From Chloroflexota bacterium (lineage in GTDB: Bacteria; Chloroflexota; Anaerolineae; Aggregatilineales; Ch27): a stretch of 35,597 nucleotides of DNA. This document shows, in pieces, positions 23,590 through 31,164 of the stretch; position 1 is the first letter of the stretch; each line of letters begins with the position of its first letter. A model generated the notes under the pieces. That model was not told where the DNA came from. It searched no databases and saw nothing but the letters and a program-made list of their open reading frames with translations. The stretch is taken from assembly GCA_019873685.1 (NCBI GenBank), contig JAIOAT010000040.1, positions 1-35,597 of the forward strand, written 5' to 3'. A program made the translations under genes and the position numbers.

Positions 23590-25130
23590 AGGCCCTTCCC
23601 CCCGCCGTTGGCGTTATTCCCGGCGGCGCTGCCGGTTGCCGCGCTCATGATGTCATCCTGGGTGGCCGTGCGTGGGTCAAACTCCCCCGTCAGCCGCCCT
23701 TCGTGCATGACCAGCACCCGGTCGCTGACGCCCAGTACTTCCGGCAATTCGGACGAGATCATCAGGATGCCCACCCCCTGCGCAGCCAGATCGTTCATCA
23801 GGTGGTAGATCTCCGCCTTGGCGCCCACGTCAATGCCGCGCGTCGGCTCGTCCAGGATCAACACCCGCGGCTTGAGCGTCAGCCATTTAGCGATGACCAC
23901 CTTCTGCTGGTTGCCGCCGCTCAGGTTGCGCACCCGCTGCTGGATGGACGGCGTGCGGATGTCCAGCCGGGCCACGAAATCGCGGGCGATGCTCTCCGCT
24001 CGCGCGCCCTGGATCAGGCCCAGGCGTGTCAACCGCCGCAGGACGGCCATCACAATATTCTCACCAACGCTCATGCGCAGGAATAACCCCTGCGCCTTGC
24101 GATCTTCCGGCACAAAGCCAATACCCTGGGCGATCGCCTGCGCCGGACGCCGGATCGTCACCGGCTGGCCGTCCAGGCGGATAACGCCGGCGTGCGCAGG
24201 GCGCAGGCCGAAGATCGTCTCGGCCAGTTCCGTCCGGCCCGCCCCGACCAGCCCGGCCACCCCCAGGATTTCGCCGCGGTGCAGCTTGAAGCTGATGTCC
24301 TCAATCGCGCCATGGGAGGTCAGCCCCTCCACTTCAAGCACCGGCTCTCTGCTGTCTGTACGCCCGCTGCGCTCGTAGATGTCGGTCAGCTCACGCCCGA
24401 CCATCATGCGGATGACCTTTTCCTCGGTCAGGCCGGCCACTGGCTCCGTCCCCACCAGCTCGCCATCTCGCAGGACGGTCACCCGGTCAGCGATGACGAA
24501 GATTTCCTCCAGCCGGTGGGAGATGAAGATGACCGAAACCCCCTGCGCCTTCAGCGCGCGCATCTGGTCAAAGAGCGTTTCGACCTCGCGGTCGGTCAGC
24601 GACGAAGTCGGCTCGTCCATGACGATCAGGCGGGCGTCCAGGGAAAGCGCCTTGGCCACCTCGACCATCTGGCGCTGCGCCAGCGGCAAAAAGCGCACCT
24701 CGGTACGCGGGTCGATCGGCAGGCCCAGGCGGTCAAGCTGTTCCCGCGCCTGCGCGTATAGCCGTTGCCAGTCGATCGTGCCCGGCACAGCACCGGCCGG
24801 TTCCCGCCCCAGGTAAATGTTCTTGCCCACGTCCAAATACGGGATCAGGGCGAGTTCCTGGTGAATCATGCTGATGCCCAGGCGCTGGGCGTCGTGCGGC
24901 GAATGAATGGTCACCGCCCGGCCATTCCAGAGAATCTGTCCCGAATCGGCGTCAGGCAGGAAAACACCGTTCAGGATGCGCATCAGGGTGCTCTTGCCCG
25001 CCCCATTTTCCCCCACCAGGGCCAGGATTTCCCCGGGGTAGACTGTCAGGTCAACCTGCTTGAGGGCCTGCACGCCGGGGAATGTCTTGGAAATCCGCTG
25101 CATCTGCAACAGCGGTTGCGCCTCGCTCAT
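23586..25130 (-). CDS. rbsA: Ribose-type ABC transporter ATP-binding protein
   Basis: A 514-residue double-cassette ATPase that powers sugar import. The first cassette has Walker A VGENGAGKST, a DEPTSSL Walker B and an ISHRLEEIF switch region. The second has a degenerate Walker A (GLVGAGRTEL), the signature LSGGNQQKVVIAKWL and ILDEPTRGIDVGAKAEIY. A canonical first and a degenerate second Walker A is normal for RbsA/MglA proteins. ATG 25130 lies 92 nt after rbsB, separated by a strong hairpin. Its stop overlaps rbsC copy 1. The C-terminal tail is Gly/Asn-rich (GNNANGGGKGL). Confidence 0.95.
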   Translation of the reverse strand: MSEAQPLLQMQRISKTFPGVQALKQVDLTVYPGEILALVGENGAGKSTLMRILNGVFLPDADSGQILWNGRAVTIHSPHDAQRLGISMIHQELALIPYLDVGKNIYLGREPAGAVPGTIDWQRLYAQAREQLDRLGLPIDPRTEVRFLPLAQRQMVEVAKALSLDARLIVMDEPTSSLTDREVETLFDQMRALKAQGVSVIFISHRLEEIFVIADRVTVLRDGELVGTEPVAGLTEEKVIRMMVGRELTDIYERSGRTDSREPVLEVEGLTSHGAIEDISFKLHRGEILGVAGLVGAGRTELAETIFGLRPAHAGVIRLDGQPVTIRRPAQAIAQGIGFVPEDRKAQGLFLRMSVGENIVMAVLRRLTRLGLIQGARAESIARDFVARLDIRTPSIQQRVRNLSGGNQQKVVIAKWLTLKPRVLILDEPTRGIDVGAKAEIYHLMNDLAAQGVGILMISSELPEVLGVSDRVLVMHEGRLTGEFDPRTATQDDIMSAATGSAAGNNANGGGKGL

Positions 25131-25171
25131 GGCTGCCCGTCCGTTACCTTACCATCCGGATAATCGATTCG

Positions 25172-25199
25172 GCGGGGGCGGCCCGCAGACCGCCCCCGC
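25172..25199 (-). other. Strong intercistronic hairpin between rbsB and rbsA
   Basis: A 10-bp perfect GC stem pairs 25172-25181 with 25190-25199 around an 8-base loop. No T-run follows. In sugar ABC operons a hairpin after the binding-protein gene commonly protects its mRNA and lowers expression of the downstream ATPase and permease. That role is inferred here from position. Confidence 0.6.
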
Positions 25200-25222
25200 G
25201 CGCTAACGTTCGGGACGACTGG

Positions 25223-26857
25223 CTACTCCGCCGTCACCAGGCTGAGCGCCACCGGGATCGACGCCGGGACTTCCTCGCCGCCCAGGTAAGCCGCCGCGGT
25301 CATCACACCCAGCTCGCCCATCAGCGCGGGCTGCTGAGCGATAGTCGCCGCCAGCGTACCGGCCTGGACTGCCGCCACCGCGTCGTCGATGGCGTCGAAG
25401 CCGACGAAGACGATGCCCTCGCGCCCGGCAGCCTTGGCCGCCTCAATCGCGCCCAGGATCATCTCGTCGTTGTGGGCGAAGACGCCATCGATCTCGGCCT
25501 CAGCCTGCAGGATGTTCTCAAACACGCTCAGGCCCTCAGCACGGTTGAAGTTGGCCGTCTGCCGCGCCACGACCTGGAGACCGGGGCACGATTCGCTCAG
25601 GTAAGCGTTGAAGCCCGCGCCACGATCCCGCGCCGCCGACGTCCCGGCGATGCCTTCCAGCTCCACCACCTTGCCCTGGCCGCCGAGGGCGTTGCACAGG
25701 AACTCGCCCGCCAGCCGGCCACCGGCCACGTTATCGGAAGCGATATGGCTGACCACCTCGCCGCCAGATGCACCACGGTCAATCGTGAAGACCGGGATGC
25801 CCGCCTCGTTGGCCGCCAGGATCGACGGCACAATCGCGTCCGCATCAGTCGGGTTGACCAGGATCGCGTCCACGCCCTGGGCGATCAGGTCTTCCATGTT
25901 GGCTGCTTCAGTCGCCGGGTCATCCTGCGAATCGACAACCACCAGCTCAACCGTGCCCAGCGCGTCCGCCGCCGCCTGCGCACCATCGCGCAGCGTGACG
26001 AAGAACGGATTGTTCAGCGTCGAGAGCGACAGCCCCAGCGTCAGCTTCTGCACCAGCCGCAACGCCACCGGGATGTACGCCTCGACCGTCTCGCCGTTCA
26101 GATGGGCCACCGCGGTCCGCACGCCCAGTTCGCCCATCAGCGCGGGCTGCTGGGCTACTGTCGCCGCCAGCGTACCGGCCTTGACCGCCGCCACCGCGTC
26201 GTCGATGGCGTCGAAGCCAACAAACTTGATGTCCGCAGCGCGGCCCGCCGCCGTCGCGGCCTCGATCGCGCCCAGGATCATCTCGTCATTGTGGGCGAAG
26301 ACGCCATCAATTTCCGGCTCGGCCTGCAGGATGTTCTCAAACACGCTCAGGCCCTCAGCACGGTTGAAGTTGGCCGTCTGCCGCGCCACCACTTCCAGAC
26401 CGGGGCACGATTCGCTCAGGTAAGCGTTGAAGCCCGCGCCACGATCCCGCGCCGCCGACGTCCCGGCGATGCCTTCCAGCTCCACCACCTTGCCCTGGCC
26501 GCCGAGCAGCTTGCACAGGAAGCGCCCGGCCATGGTGCCGCCAGCGACGTTATCGGAGGCAATGTGGCTGACCACCTCACCGCCAGATGCGCCACGGTCA
26601 ATCGTGAAGACCGGGATGCCCGCTTCATTGGCCGCCAGGATCGACGGCACAATCGCGTCCGCGTCGGTCGGGTTGACCAGGATCGCGTCCACGCCCTGGG
26701 CGATCAGGTCTTCCATGTTGGCCGCCTCGGTCGCCGGGTCATCCTGCGAATCGACAACCACCAGCTCGACGCCGAGGGCGTCCGCCGCCGCCTGCGCACC
26801 GTCGCGCAGCGTGACGAAGAACGGATTGTTCAGCGTCGAGAGCGACAGCCCCAGGGT
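25223..26857 (-). repeat. In-frame 816-bp tandem duplication inside rbsB
   Basis: The two modules occupy 26857-26042 and 26041-25223. The offset is 816 bp at both ends and 819 bp in the middle, because each copy has one extra codon (AAGRAADIKF in module 1; ALGTVELVV in module 2). A stretch of about 109 bp (25579-25687 against 26398-26506) is identical, while other parts differ. Patchy identity like this suggests recent duplication with or without gene conversion. Confidence 0.93.
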
Positions 26858-26944
26858 GTACCCCTCCTGGCCGGAAACTACGGCCAGCGGGGCGACCAGC
26901 AACGCGAAAACCAGCATTACTGCAGCAATTCGGCGTGTCATCAT
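25223..26944 (-). CDS. rbsB: Tandem-duplicated ribose-type substrate-binding protein (573 aa)
   Basis: ATG 26944 (or the adjacent ATG 26941) follows AAGGAG closely; the frame is open to 27049 but that part lies beyond the site. Residues 1-26 are a signal peptide (MMTRRIAAVMLVFALLVAPLAVVS). Two complete type-1 periplasmic-binding-protein modules of about 272 residues follow, at 30-301 and 302-573, roughly 90% identical by eye. Each contains LGLSLSTLNNPFF, DSQDDPATEA, NPTDADAI, GIPVFTIDRGASGG, ARDRGAGFNAYL and VFAHNDEMILGAIEAA, the hallmarks of RbsB. The second module has no signal peptide or linker (PVALRLVQK runs straight into LTLGLSLS). A usual RbsB is one module of about 270-300 residues, so this is twice the normal size. 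Strong ribosome-binding site and downstream hairpin fit high expression. Confidence 0.93.
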   Translation of the reverse strand: MMTRRIAAVMLVFALLVAPLAVVSGQEGYTLGLSLSTLNNPFFVTLRDGAQAAADALGVELVVVDSQDDPATEAANMEDLIAQGVDAILVNPTDADAIVPSILAANEAGIPVFTIDRGASGGEVVSHIASDNVAGGTMAGRFLCKLLGGQGKVVELEGIAGTSAARDRGAGFNAYLSESCPGLEVVARQTANFNRAEGLSVFENILQAEPEIDGVFAHNDEMILGAIEAATAAGRAADIKFVGFDAIDDAVAAVKAGTLAATVAQQPALMGELGVRTAVAHLNGETVEAYIPVALRLVQKLTLGLSLSTLNNPFFVTLRDGAQAAADALGTVELVVVDSQDDPATEAANMEDLIAQGVDAILVNPTDADAIVPSILAANEAGIPVFTIDRGASGGEVVSHIASDNVAGGRLAGEFLCNALGGQGKVVELEGIAGTSAARDRGAGFNAYLSESCPGLQVVARQTANFNRAEGLSVFENILQAEAEIDGVFAHNDEMILGAIEAAKAAGREGIVFVGFDAIDDAVAAVQAGTLAATIAQQPALMGELGVMTAAAYLGGEEVPASIPVALSLVTAE

Positions 26945-27048
26945 GCTACTCCTTTTGAACCTATTTTGAGGTGAAGAACAGGCCTGAAAACCGTCAACGC
27001 ATACAGGCGCCAGGCACCTCCTTTTCCCGGCAAACGGGCAACATCGCA

Positions 27049-28008
27049 TTACCGGATGAGGCGGTGCAGCAGCAGGGCCAGCGCAATGACCGCACCCTGC
27101 ACCACCCCCTGATAGAAAGACGGGACGTTCAGCAGGTTGAGGCCGTTGTTCAGCACACCGATGATCAGGACGCCCAGCAACGTGCCGGGCACCGTGCCCT
27201 CGCCGCCGTCGAAGCTGGTGCCGCCCACGACCACAGCGGCGATCGCGTCAAACTCAAATCCCATGCCGGCCGTCGGTTGCGCGGAGTTCAGCCGGGCGAC
27301 CAGGATCGCGCCTGCCAGCGCGGAAAGCACGCCGGATAGCATGTAGACAAAGGCTGTGATCCGCCGGGTAGACAAACCAGAGACATAGGCAGCGCGTTCG
27401 TTGTCGCCCAGGGCAAAGATGTGGCGGCCCAGGGTGGTGTGGTTGAGCAACAGGTATCCCCCGACAAAGACCACCGCCGCCACCACAACCGGCATCGGGA
27501 TCGGGCCGATGAATCCGGTCCCGATCTGGCGGAAGCCATCCCCCAGCCCGGTGATCGGCTGGCCGCCGGAATAGACCAGGGCCAGCCCACGGGCGAAGGT
27601 CATCATGCCCAGCGTGGCGATGAACGGCGGGATGCGCACCACGCTGACCAGCAACCCGGTGATCAGCCCCAGCGCCCCGCCCACAACCAGGCAGACCAGC
27701 AGTCCCAGCGCCGGTTCTGCGCCGCCCTGCACCATGCTGGCTGTGATCAGCGTCGCCAGGGCCAGGATCGACCCCACCGACAGATCGATGCCGCGCGTCA
27801 GGATGACCATCATCATCCCAACCGAGATGATGCCGTTAATGGCCGACTGGCGCAGGATGTTCAGCAGGTTGTCAACAGTGAGAAAGCGGTCTGAAGCCAG
27901 CGTCAGCGCCAGGCAGAGCAGCAGAAACACCACAAACAGCCCGTAACGCTGAGAGAACAGCCGCCAGTCCATTCGCCGCCGGGTGCCCGGCATGGTTGTC
28001 GCCGTCAT
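27049..28008 (-). CDS. rbsC: Ribose-type ABC transporter permease, copy 2
   Basis: A 319-residue RbsC-family membrane protein. Motifs: TRGIDLSVGSILALATLI, IPPFIATLGMMTFARGLALVYSGGQPI, FEFDAIAAVVVGGTSFDGGEGTVPGTLLGVLIIGVLNNGLNLL. It overlaps the rbsD stop by one base (TGATG at 28010-28006). It lies upstream of rbsB by 104 nt. It differs throughout from the first permease while keeping the same layout, so it is a paralogue and not a recent copy. Confidence 0.93.
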   Translation of the reverse strand: MTATTMPGTRRRMDWRLFSQRYGLFVVFLLLCLALTLASDRFLTVDNLLNILRQSAINGIISVGMMMVILTRGIDLSVGSILALATLITASMVQGGAEPALGLLVCLVVGGALGLITGLLVSVVRIPPFIATLGMMTFARGLALVYSGGQPITGLGDGFRQIGTGFIGPIPMPVVVAAVVFVGGYLLLNHTTLGRHIFALGDNERAAYVSGLSTRRITAFVYMLSGVLSALAGAILVARLNSAQPTAGMGFEFDAIAAVVVGGTSFDGGEGTVPGTLLGVLIIGVLNNGLNLLNVPSFYQGVVQGAVIALALLLHRLIR

Positions 28009-28403
28009 CAGAAGACCACTCCCGCGATCAGGATCACGTTGGCGTAGGGCGTGAACTCGCCCGTGCGGACGATGGCGCGCGCCTCCCGCGTCCGGGCTTT
28101 GAAGACTTCGTGCGGCACGACTTCGACCGGAATATCGCCCAGGATGTCGCGGAGCGCAGCGTGCATGGCCGGGCTAACGCTGGCCATCTCCGCAGCGACG
28201 ACCGCGCCCTGAACGGCCATCTCCCCCAGCACGGCGCGCACCACATCCAGAAAAGGCGGGACGCCCGCGCTGACGGCCAGATCAATGCGCTGCGGCCCGG
28301 CGGGAATGGGCAGTCCGGCGTCGCCGATAACCAGCATGTCGGTGTGTCCCAGACCGGCGATGACAGCTGAAAGCGGCTGGTTAAGCAAACCTGTCTTCTT
28401 CAC
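28008..28403 (-). CDS. rbsD: D-ribose pyranase
   Basis: Converts beta-D-ribopyranose to the furanose form used by ribokinase. The 131-residue protein begins MKKTGLLNQPLSAVIAGLGH and has the catalytic His20 and Asp28 in GHTDMLVIGDAGLPIP, plus the C-terminal RTGEFTPYANVILIAGVVF. These match RbsD more closely than FucU. The start is GTG at 28403, overlapping the rbsR stop (GTGA, 28400-28403). Its presence fixes the operon's substrate as ribose or a close relative. No ribokinase (rbsK) is visible in the window. Confidence 0.94.
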   Translation of the reverse strand: MKKTGLLNQPLSAVIAGLGHTDMLVIGDAGLPIPAGPQRIDLAVSAGVPPFLDVVRAVLGEMAVQGAVVAAEMASVSPAMHAALRDILGDIPVEVVPHEVFKARTREARAIVRTGEFTPYANVILIAGVVF

Positions 28404-29428
28404 AACAGCTCTCTCCCTTTGTAGCGCTGGCAGGAATCGCGCTCCACCAGGTGGACCGGCAGGCGTTCATGGCGGGCAGGCAACTGGCGATCCTTCAGGC
28501 GGGAAACGAGCAGCGCCACCGCCCGCGCCCCGAGCTGCCGGGCGGGCTGGGCGACCGTGGTCAGGCGCGGCACGCTGAACGACGCCAGCGGAATATCGTC
28601 AAAGCCCACAATGGAGATGTCTTCCGGGACGCGCAGACCAGCCTCGTGCGCGGCGCACAGCGCCCCGACGGCCATCAGATCGTTGCAGACAAACAGGGCC
28701 GTGGGCGGCGACGGGCGAGCCAGCAACTCGCGGCAGGCCCGGTAGCCGCTTTCGTGCTGAAAGTCGCCGGCGACAATTAGCGTTTCGTCCACGCCCACCC
28801 CGGCCTCGATCAGCGCCTGCCGGTAGCCGATCACCCGCTCCGCGCTGGAGGTCAGCAGCGACGGTCCGCTGATGCAGCCGATGGCGCGGTGCCCCAGCCG
28901 CAACAGGTACTCGGTCGCCAGCACACCCCCGCGCGTATTTTCTACAAATACCGTATCGATCTGGAAGGAGTCGTAAGCTTCGCCGGGGGAGCGATCGACC
29001 ATCACCACCGGCGCATCATGGGCCATCAGGAAGTCCAGCGCCGCGCCGTAGGCCCCGGTGGAGACCAGCACCACCCCATCCACCTGCTTGGAGAGCAGGA
29101 TGTCCAGGTAGGCCAGTTCACGGCGAGGATCGTCGTTAGCGTTGCCCAGGATGACGTTGTAGCCGTGGTCGTACCCCGCCGCCTCGATCCCCAGCAACAC
29201 CTGGGCGAAGAACGGGTTGGCGCTGTTGGGCAGCAATACGCCCAGCGTCTGTGTACGGCGGCTGCGCAGGCTGCGGGCCAGGCGGTTGGGCTGGTAATGC
29301 AGGGCCGTCATGGCCGCCTGCACGCGCTCCTGCGTCTCCCGGCTCACCCGGCGGGTGCCGTTGATCACGTGTGATACCGTTGAGACCGATACCCCGGCCC
29401 GCTCGGCCACGTCCCGGATGGTTGCCAC
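28400..29428 (-). CDS. rbsR: LacI-family ribose operon repressor
   Basis: I chose GTG 29428, giving MATIRDVAERAGVSVSTVSHVINGTRRVS, because GGGAG lies 8 bases upstream. The in-frame GTG at 29467 has no ribosome-binding site and adds 13 residues not seen in LacI proteins. The 342-residue protein has an N-terminal helix-turn-helix with hinge helix (YQPNRLARSLRSRRT) and a periplasmic-binding-type ligand domain (GVLLPNSANPFFAQVLLGIE, NANDDPRRE, DGVVLVS, ALFVCNDLMAVGAL, ISIVGFDDIPLASF). It is the first gene of the operon and a near-perfect dyad lies on its own promoter, so it most likely represses itself and the whole ribose operon until ribose binds. Confidence 0.93.
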   Translation of the reverse strand: MATIRDVAERAGVSVSTVSHVINGTRRVSRETQERVQAAMTALHYQPNRLARSLRSRRTQTLGVLLPNSANPFFAQVLLGIEAAGYDHGYNVILGNANDDPRRELAYLDILLSKQVDGVVLVSTGAYGAALDFLMAHDAPVVMVDRSPGEAYDSFQIDTVFVENTRGGVLATEYLLRLGHRAIGCISGPSLLTSSAERVIGYRQALIEAGVGVDETLIVAGDFQHESGYRACRELLARPSPPTALFVCNDLMAVGALCAAHEAGLRVPEDISIVGFDDIPLASFSVPRLTTVAQPARQLGARAVALLVSRLKDRQLPARHERLPVHLVERDSCQRYKGRELL

Positions 29429-29491
29429 GGACGCCGCTCCCGCTGACCTGATCGTGACAGAATGCACAAGAGAAGCGGATAGACCTGCACG

Positions 29492-29517
29492 GAAAAACGT
29501 TTGCGCAATCGTTTTTC
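29492..29517. promoter_or_regulatory. LacI-type operator of the ribose operon
   Basis: A 26-bp dyad in which 12 of 13 base pairs are symmetric. The outer arms are GAAAAACG and CGTTTTTC and the centre is TTGCGCAA. A central CG dyad with A/T-rich arms is the usual LacI-family operator form. It begins right after the -10 box of the rbsR promoter and covers the predicted transcription start, where a repressor would block RNA polymerase. Confidence 0.85.
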
Positions 29518-29546
29518 AGCGTAGCACAAATCCCGTGCCAAGTCAA
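29518..29546 (-). promoter_or_regulatory. Promoter of the rbsR-rbsD-rbsC-rbsB-rbsA-rbsC operon
   Basis: On the - strand TTGACT (29546-29541) is followed after 17 bases by TACGCT (29523-29518), with TGC directly before it (extended -10). Predicted start is near 29511, inside the operator, about 83 nt before the GTG of rbsR. Confidence 0.75.
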
Positions 29547-29689
29547 GCAGGGTGCAATCTGCGGCAGCGGCAGTATCTCTCAGCGGGCATCCCGCCTCCC
29601 GATCTGCCGGCGTCCAGGCCCCCTGGTTTCCCGACTTCCCGGCCCCCAGCACCGGCCTCCTGCCTCTTTTTTCTCGTCCCCGGGCGCGG

Positions 29690-29695
29690 TATAGT
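29690..29695 (+). promoter_or_regulatory. -10 element placing transcription start at the ATG of the CAP-LysM gene
   Basis: TATAGT (29690-29695) ends 7 bases before ATG 29703, so transcription would start at or one base before the A of the ATG. The upstream region is a T-rich stretch (29667-29672) instead of a clear -35. No ribosome-binding site exists between the box and the ATG, which fits a leaderless message. Confidence 0.5.
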
Positions 29696-29702
29696 TCCCG
29701 CT

Positions 29703-31079
29703 ATGAACCGTTACCTGCTGATTCTGCTACTTGCCGCCGCGTTTGTCCTTCACATTCCTGCGCCCGCCGCCAGCGCCCAGTCCCCCGCCGGTGAGATCAT
29801 CCGCCTGGTCAACGAACTGCGCGCCGCACGCGGCCTGCCGCCTTTCAGTCCCGACGGGGCGCTGATGGCCGCCGCTCAGAGTCACGCCGAATGGATGGCC
29901 GCCAACATGAGCTACACCCATACCGGCGCGGGCGGCAGCACGCCCCAGCAGCGGGCCACCGCCGCCGGTTACCGCGGCTATGTGGCCGAGAACATCGTCG
30001 GTGGGACGAATCTCTCTCCCGGCCAGGGCGTCGTCTGGTGGGAAAACAGCGCCATTCACTACGCTACAATGACCTCCACACGGCACATTCATGTGGGGGC
30101 GGGCTTTGCCAGCGCCGGCGGCCAGAACATGTATGTGCTGCTCGTGGGCGTGCCCTCGGATTACGCTCCGGCTCCCGGCAGCCCGCCCGTCCGCCAGGCC
30201 CCCGCGCCGCCGGTGGTTGTGCCGGTCACCCGCGCCGCCCCGCGCGAAGATGGCTCGATCGTCCACGTGGTGCAGATCGGCCAGACGGCCTGGGATATTG
30301 CCGCCGTTTACGGCGTGGACCTGGCCACCCTGTTACGGCTCAACAATCTGCCGGACGATCCGATCCTGCTGCCGGGTGACGAAATCCTCGTCCAGCCAGC
30401 GGAAGGGGCAACGCCGCTCCCGCCGGGACCATTGACCCACAAAGTCCAGCCGGGTCAGAGCGCCTGGGCCATCGCCGCACGCTACCGCATAACGCTGGAT
30501 GAATTGCTCTACCTCAACGGTCTGGGGCCGAACCCCGTGCTGCAGCCGGGCGACACGCTGATCATCCGCCTGGCTCCCGGCCAGACACCGCCGCCCACCT
30601 GGACGCCCACCACGCCGCCCACCACCTACACCGTTCGCAGCGGCGACACGCTGTGGAGCATCGCCGCCCGCCACGGTCTGAGCCTGGACGACCTGCTGGC
30701 CCTCAATGGCCTGAGCATGGACAGCGTGATCCTGCCCGGCGAGGAACTGCGCATCCGCCCGGAAGCGCCGCCCGCGCCTTCGCCCACACCTGCGCCGACG
30801 GACACCCCCACCCCTGCCAGCGGGATCGCCGTCGCCGCCGGGCCGACGGCCACGCCATCCTCAACGGTGACCCTGCCGCCTTCCCCGGCCCCGGCGACGG
30901 CCACGCCTCGCCCGACCCTGGCCCTACCGACGCCAACGCCGGTCATGGTGGCGCCGGGGGGACGCCCCGGCAATACCCTGATTGGCGTGGCGGTGATCAG
31001 TCTGGGACTGTTATTGCTGGGGGGCATGGCCGCTGTCGAGCTAGTCGAGCGCCGCAGACGGCGTGAGGGGAACCGCTAA
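29703..31079 (+). CDS. Secreted CAP/SCP-domain protein with three LysM repeats (458 aa)
   Basis: ATG 29703 begins a clear signal peptide (MNRYLLILLLAAAFVLHIPAPAASA). Upstream open sequence in this frame has no signal peptide or site. Residues about 30-155 form a CAP (SCP/PR-1-like) domain: IIRLVNELRAARGLPPF, AAAQSHAEWMAANMSYTHTG, YVAENIVGG, VVWWENSAIHYATM, HIHVGAGFAS. Three LysM modules follow: VVQIGQTAWDIAAVYGVDL (near 185), KVQPGQSAWAIAARYRI (near 245) and TVRSGDTLWSIAARHGLSL (near 305); such modules bind peptidoglycan glycans. A Pro/Thr-rich spacer leads to one C-terminal membrane helix (TLIGVAVISLGLLLLGG) with a basic tail RRRRREG. The protein is probably anchored at both membrane and wall; CAP proteins are often spore- or wall-related but the activity is unknown. 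Confidence 0.88.
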   Translation: MNRYLLILLLAAAFVLHIPAPAASAQSPAGEIIRLVNELRAARGLPPFSPDGALMAAAQSHAEWMAANMSYTHTGAGGSTPQQRATAAGYRGYVAENIVGGTNLSPGQGVVWWENSAIHYATMTSTRHIHVGAGFASAGGQNMYVLLVGVPSDYAPAPGSPPVRQAPAPPVVVPVTRAAPREDGSIVHVVQIGQTAWDIAAVYGVDLATLLRLNNLPDDPILLPGDEILVQPAEGATPLPPGPLTHKVQPGQSAWAIAARYRITLDELLYLNGLGPNPVLQPGDTLIIRLAPGQTPPPTWTPTTPPTTYTVRSGDTLWSIAARHGLSLDDLLALNGLSMDSVILPGEELRIRPEAPPAPSPTPAPTDTPTPASGIAVAAGPTATPSSTVTLPPSPAPATATPRPTLALPTPTPVMVAPGGRPGNTLIGVAVISLGLLLLGGMAAVELVERRRRREGNR

Positions 31080-31083
31080 CACA

Positions 31084-31111
31084 CGGCGGCGGGCCGCCAT
31101 GCCCGCCGCCG
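31084..31111. terminator. Perfect 11-bp hairpin between convergent CAP-LysM and clpC genes
   Basis: CGGCGGCGGGC (31084-31094) pairs with GCCCGCCGCCG (31101-31111) around a 6-base loop. It starts 5 bases after the + strand stop and lies 54 bases beyond the clpC stop. No T-run exists on either side, so it is a hairpin-type end signal usable from both directions. Confidence 0.55.
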
Positions 31112-31164
31112 AAAGACCCTATGCACTTGCCAGCTGGCTCCTGCCGCTTTTTTCCGCCAGCCGT

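Noticed and set aside
25082-26974. 630-codon open frame on the + strand opposite rbsB
   Set aside because: It mirrors the duplicated RbsB codons and repeats with the same period; low-complexity Arg/His/Asp-rich translation without family motifs.
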